From Phenylobacterium sp. (GTDB lineage: Bacteria > Pseudomonadota > Alphaproteobacteria > Caulobacterales > Caulobacteraceae), in assembly GCF_016124325.1 (NCBI RefSeq), contig NZ_WGNY01000012.1:1-64000 (forward strand): a stretch of DNA of 64,000 nucleotides, read 5' to 3'. The translations under genes were made by a program, and so were the position numbers. The notes beneath the pieces were generated by a model that saw nothing but the letters and a program-made list of their open reading frames with translations, was not told the DNA's origin and did not search any database. Positions 61,057 through 64,000 of this stretch are shown here, piece after piece (positions within the stretch are counted from its first letter, which is position 1; every line of letters begins with the position of its first letter).

Positions 61057-61077
61057 TTGACAGGAATCTTTTTGTCA
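61057..61077 (+). promoter_or_regulatory. Possible operator in the gap before the carotenoid oxygenase
   Basis: TTGACA (61057-61062) and TTGTCA (61072-61077) include the inverted arms TGACA/TGTCA; the region to 61125 is the most AT-rich of the gap. It could be a promoter element or repressor site, but no -10 at a standard spacing is visible. Confidence 0.3.
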
Positions 61078-61177
61078 GCCGGCCAGTAAGTATATGAAAT
61101 TACAAGAAAAATAATCTTGACCTCGCGGCTTGGCGCTGATTGCCGTGGGCGCTCCGCCGCCACGAGGCATGCCGCGC

Positions 61178-62569
61178 ATGACAAGCCCTGCTCCACGGAA
61201 CCCCTATCTCGCGAAGGGCTTCGCGCCGGTCCGCGACGAGGTCGATATCGCGGCGCTGGACGTCGAGGGCCGGTTTCCGGACGACCTCGCCGGCACGCTC
61301 TACCGCATCGGCCCCAACCCGCAGTTCGACCCGCGGCCGCCCTACAATCCGCTGATGGGCGACGGCATGGTCCACGCGTTCACGATCCGCGACGGGCGCG
61401 TGGCCTATCGCAACCGCTGGGTCCGCACGGGCCGCTGGCGGCGTGAGAACACGGCCGGCCGCGCGCTGTTCGCCACGGCGGGCCTGCCGTCGGACGATGA
61501 TCCGGACGCCGGGCCGCGTCCGGCGGACGGCGTCGCCAACACGAACCTCGTCTGGCATGCGGGCCGTTTGCTGGCCCTGGAGGAAGGCTCGCCGCCGCTC
61601 GAGCTCGATCCGGAGACGTTGGCGACCCGCGGCCTCTGGACCTTCGGCGGACGGCTGGCGCGCAACATGACCGCCCATCCCAGGGTCGATCCCGCGTCGG
61701 GCGCGATGGCCCTGTTCGCCAACATTCCGCGCGGGCGGCTGACCGGCGAGATCGCGCTCTACGAGGCCGATGCGGCGGGCGCCCTGTCGGAACCCCGGAT
61801 CGTCCAGGGGCCCTATCCCGCGCTGATCCACGACTTCGCGATCACCGAGCGGGTCGTCGTCGTCGTTGTCTGCCCGACGACCCTGTCTCTCGAGCGCGCG
61901 GCCGCGGGCGGGCCGCTGATCGCCTGGGAGCCCGGGCGCGGCGCCGCGGTGATCGTCGCGCCGCGGGCGGGCGGCGAGGTCCGCCGATACCCGGCGCCGC
62001 CGCGCATGGCCTGGCACATCATGAACGCCTTCGAGGACGGCGATCGGATCGTGATCGACCTCTGCGAGCAGGACGCGGCCATGTTCTCGGGCCCCGACGG
62101 GCGGCCGCCCGAAGCGTCACGCGCCGCCCAGCGCCTGGCCCGCTGGGAGGTCGCGGCCGGCGAGGTGCGGAGCCGCCGCCTGCACGACCTGATCTGCGAA
62201 TATCCCCGGATCGACGAGCGCCGGACCGGCCGACGCTATCGGTACGGCTGGCTCGCCTGCCTGGGCGGGCCGGGAACCGACGATCTCTTCCACCGCGGCC
62301 TCGCGCGGTTCGACCACGAGACGGGCGAGATGGCGGTTTGGTCAGCCGGGCCGCGCCACGCCGTCAGTGAGCCGGTCTTCGTGGCGCGAGGACCGGCGGA
62401 AGGCGAGGGATGGATCGTCTGCACCGTCTACGACGAAGGCGAGGACACCAGCTGCCTGGCCGTTCTGGATGCGGAGGATGTGGCGGCGGGCCCGGTCGCC
62501 CGGGCGCGCTTTGGCCGCCGCGTCCCGATGGGATTCCACGGCCTCTGGCGGCCGCTCAGCGGACGGTGA
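61178..62569 (+). CDS. Carotenoid/lignostilbene cleavage oxygenase
   Basis: A 463-residue non-heme iron dioxygenase of the retinal-pigment-epithelium (RPE65) type. Four iron-binding His are visible: NMTAHPRVD, LIHDFAITER, WHIMNAFEDGD and MGFHGLWRP. It may split a carotenoid or a stilbene; the sequence does not say which. ATG at 61178 is chosen as CGAGG is about 10 bases before it; the ATG nine bases earlier or a TTG at 61130 is possible. The last 14 bases overlap the convergent SDR gene. Confidence 0.88.
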   Translation: MTSPAPRNPYLAKGFAPVRDEVDIAALDVEGRFPDDLAGTLYRIGPNPQFDPRPPYNPLMGDGMVHAFTIRDGRVAYRNRWVRTGRWRRENTAGRALFATAGLPSDDDPDAGPRPADGVANTNLVWHAGRLLALEEGSPPLELDPETLATRGLWTFGGRLARNMTAHPRVDPASGAMALFANIPRGRLTGEIALYEADAAGALSEPRIVQGPYPALIHDFAITERVVVVVVCPTTLSLERAAAGGPLIAWEPGRGAAVIVAPRAGGEVRRYPAPPRMAWHIMNAFEDGDRIVIDLCEQDAAMFSGPDGRPPEASRAAQRLARWEVAAGEVRSRRLHDLICEYPRIDERRTGRRYRYGWLACLGGPGTDDLFHRGLARFDHETGEMAVWSAGPRHAVSEPVFVARGPAEGEGWIVCTVYDEGEDTSCLAVLDAEDVAAGPVARARFGRRVPMGFHGLWRPLSGR

Positions 62570-63344
62570 GCCCGCCGTCGATCACCAGCTCCTGGCCGGT
62601 GACATAGCGGCTCTCGTCGGAGCAGAGCCACAGGACGCCGTTGGCGATGTCCTCGGGCCAGCCCTTGACGCCCAGCGGAACGGCCATGGCCGACATGGCG
62701 TCGAGGTCGGGCGCCGCGTTCGCGCCCGGCGTCAGCGCCGCCTGCACGGTCAGCCAGATGGGCGTCTCGATCAGGCCGGGGTGCACGGAGTTCACCCGGA
62801 TCCCGTCCTTGGCGTTGGCGCATTCCATGGCGACGGCCTTGGTGAAGAGCCGGACGCCGCCCTTGGTGGCGCAGTAGCCCGCCAGGTTCGCCGAACCCTT
62901 CAGGCCCGCCACGGAGGAGATGTTGACGATGCTGCCGCCGTCGCCGGAGACGCGGATCAGCGGGATCGAGTGCTTCACGCCCAGGAAGACGCCGTCGAGG
63001 TTGATCGCCGTCTGGCGGCGCCAGTCCTCCAGCTTCATCTCCAGGATCGAGCCGCCGATGCCGATGCCGGCGTTGTTGACCAGGAAGTCGAGCCGGCCGT
63101 GGCGGGCCTTGATCTGGCCGACCACGTCGACCCAGGCGTCCTCGCTGGTCACGTCGTGGTGGATGTACTCGGCCTTGCCGCCGGCCGCCTTGATCCCGGC
63201 GACGACCTCGGCTCCGAGGGCGTCCTGGATGTCGGTCACCACGACCACGGCGCCTTCCGCCGCCAGCTTCTCGGCGCAGCCGCGCCCGATGCCGCTGGCC
63301 CCTCCGGTCACCAGGGCGACCTTACCGCTCACTCGGCCCGTCAT
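62556..63344 (-). CDS. Short-chain dehydrogenase/reductase
   Basis: A 262-residue classical SDR. Cofactor loop TGGASGIG (about 14-21), VTDIQ (Asp, suggesting NAD), NNAGIGIGG (near 90), catalytic Ser in VNISSVAG and Tyr/Lys in YCATK (near 158). PWL-like LIETPIW near 190. Similar to cyclohexanol- or hydroxysteroid-type dehydrogenases; substrate unknown. Confidence 0.92.
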   Translation of the reverse strand: MTGRVSGKVALVTGGASGIGRGCAEKLAAEGAVVVVTDIQDALGAEVVAGIKAAGGKAEYIHHDVTSEDAWVDVVGQIKARHGRLDFLVNNAGIGIGGSILEMKLEDWRRQTAINLDGVFLGVKHSIPLIRVSGDGGSIVNISSVAGLKGSANLAGYCATKGGVRLFTKAVAMECANAKDGIRVNSVHPGLIETPIWLTVQAALTPGANAAPDLDAMSAMAVPLGVKGWPEDIANGVLWLCSDESRYVTGQELVIDGGLTVR

Positions 63345-63427
63345 GAACGCCTCCCTTATCGTTGTTCAGTTGGAGTGGTAGCGCAGGCGCCCTATGGCGA
63401 ACAGCCGTGTCGTTGGGGAAGGACCGA

Positions 63428-63946
63428 ATGCAGATCGAAATTCGCCCGTGCGACGAGGGCGATGCGCCCGCGCTCGCGCTGGTGGGCCAGGCGACGACGC
63501 TGGAGACCTATCCCGGCATCCTGCCGCTGGCAGACATGCTGGCGCACACGGCCCACGAACACGGCCAGGCCCGCTACGCCCAGTGGCTGGCGGACCGCGA
63601 CTACCGGATCTGGATCGCGGAGCTGGCCGAAACCCGCTGCCCGGTGGGCTATGTGGTGCTGAGTCCGCCCGACCTGCCGGTCCCGACCGCGGCGGGCGAC
63701 CTGGAGATCAAGCGGATCTACGTGCTGGCGACCTACAAGGGCGCGGGTCTCGGCGCGCGGCTGATGTCGACGGCCCTGGAGGCCGCCCGCGCCGCCGGCG
63801 CCACGCGCGTGCTGCTGGGCGTGAACGGCCTCAACCGGGCCGCGCAGGCCTTCTACGCCCGCCAGGGCTTCACCCAGGCGGGTTCGAGGACATTCCAGGT
63901 GGGCGCCAGCGCCTTTGACGATCTGGTGCTGGCGCGCGGGGTCTAG
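63428..63946 (+). CDS. GNAT-family N-acetyltransferase
   Basis: A 172-residue acetyltransferase. Strand-loop LEIKRIYVLATYKGAGLGARLM (about 93-114) is the acetyl-CoA site; GVNGLNRAAQAFYARQGF follows (near 136-153). The ATG at 63428 has GGAAGGA about 5 bases upstream, so the upstream GTG/ATG choices are not used. Substrate unknown. Last gene in the window. Confidence 0.9.
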   Translation: MQIEIRPCDEGDAPALALVGQATTLETYPGILPLADMLAHTAHEHGQARYAQWLADRDYRIWIAELAETRCPVGYVVLSPPDLPVPTAAGDLEIKRIYVLATYKGAGLGARLMSTALEAARAAGATRVLLGVNGLNRAAQAFYARQGFTQAGSRTFQVGASAFDDLVLARGV

Positions 63947-64000
63947 ACCCAGAGTCGGGGCCTCGCGATTCCGCTCGGATTTGGCCGATCCGACCGGGCG

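Noticed and set aside
63362..63427. Upstream start adding 22 residues to the last GNAT
   Set aside because: The added residues are not GNAT-like and a strong GGAAGGA site marks the ATG at 63428.

Overview
The window is about 70% GC and very densely coded on both strands. The strongest taxonomic marker is a SciP-type CtrA inhibitor (positions 9824-10111) directly behind a fliK-flgD-flgE hook operon that diverges from flgK-flgL. This layout, with RpoN (sigma-54) class promoters, is characteristic of Caulobacterales, so the DNA is most likely the chromosome of a Caulobacter/Phenylobacterium-like alphaproteobacterium. That assignment is an inference from gene content, not a database match. I see no tRNA, rRNA, CRISPR array, insertion sequence or replication origin.

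Layout. 1-9743: ilvC with a clean terminator, a DUF2189 membrane protein, an ArsR/AHSA1/GST operon, rsgA, a small GNAT, a TrmN6-like methyltransferase, a polyprenyl diphosphate synthase, fumC followed by a ccdAB toxin-antitoxin pair, and a RusA-like resolvase. 9824-17598: the flagellar block (sciP, flgE, flgD, fliK, then divergent flgK, flgL). 17645-29835: mnmA, thiolase, small regulators and exported proteins, a Stf0 sulfotransferase, a DpnI-type methyl-directed restriction enzyme in a lower-GC patch, uvrB and two alpha/beta hydrolases. 29936-36864: a PadR pair, lipoproteins, a SleB hydrolase, an SDR, DUF1003, and a GlxA-type regulator divergent from a DJ-1/isonitrile-hydratase-like enzyme. 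37026-40929: the NAD operon nadA-(GyrI-like)-nadB-nadC with two palindromic operators. 41093-45932: a hybrid histidine kinase, a second SleB hydrolase and trxB. 46272-51421: pseI and pseG (pseudaminic acid, normally used to glycosylate flagellin) flanking a flavin monooxygenase and an unassigned flavoprotein. 51501-57580: a large RTX calcium-binding protein, an ELM1-like protein, greA and an OmpR/EnvZ-type two-component pair. 57740-63946: a PsiF-like protein, GST, P-loop kinase, a second ArsR/AHSA1 module with an AlkD-like protein, a carotenoid oxygenase, an SDR and a GNAT.

How the parts connect. The flagellar structural genes, SciP and the pseudaminic acid genes are all parts of one motility programme; SciP would damp CtrA-driven transcription. 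The two ArsR-AHSA1 modules are paralogous, and both carry a TTGACG-type promoter with a palindrome over the -10 box. Short palindromic repeats punctuate the chromosome. One family, a two-hairpin element of about 115 bp with TAG at one end and CTA at the other, occurs three times and supplies stop codons to its neighbours.

Most worth a second look: the DpnI homologue in a lineage expected to methylate GANTC, the 34-codon ORF between a sigma-54 promoter and flgK, the TAG-bounded repeats, the GyrI-like gene inside the nad operon, and the unassigned flavoprotein beside pseG.
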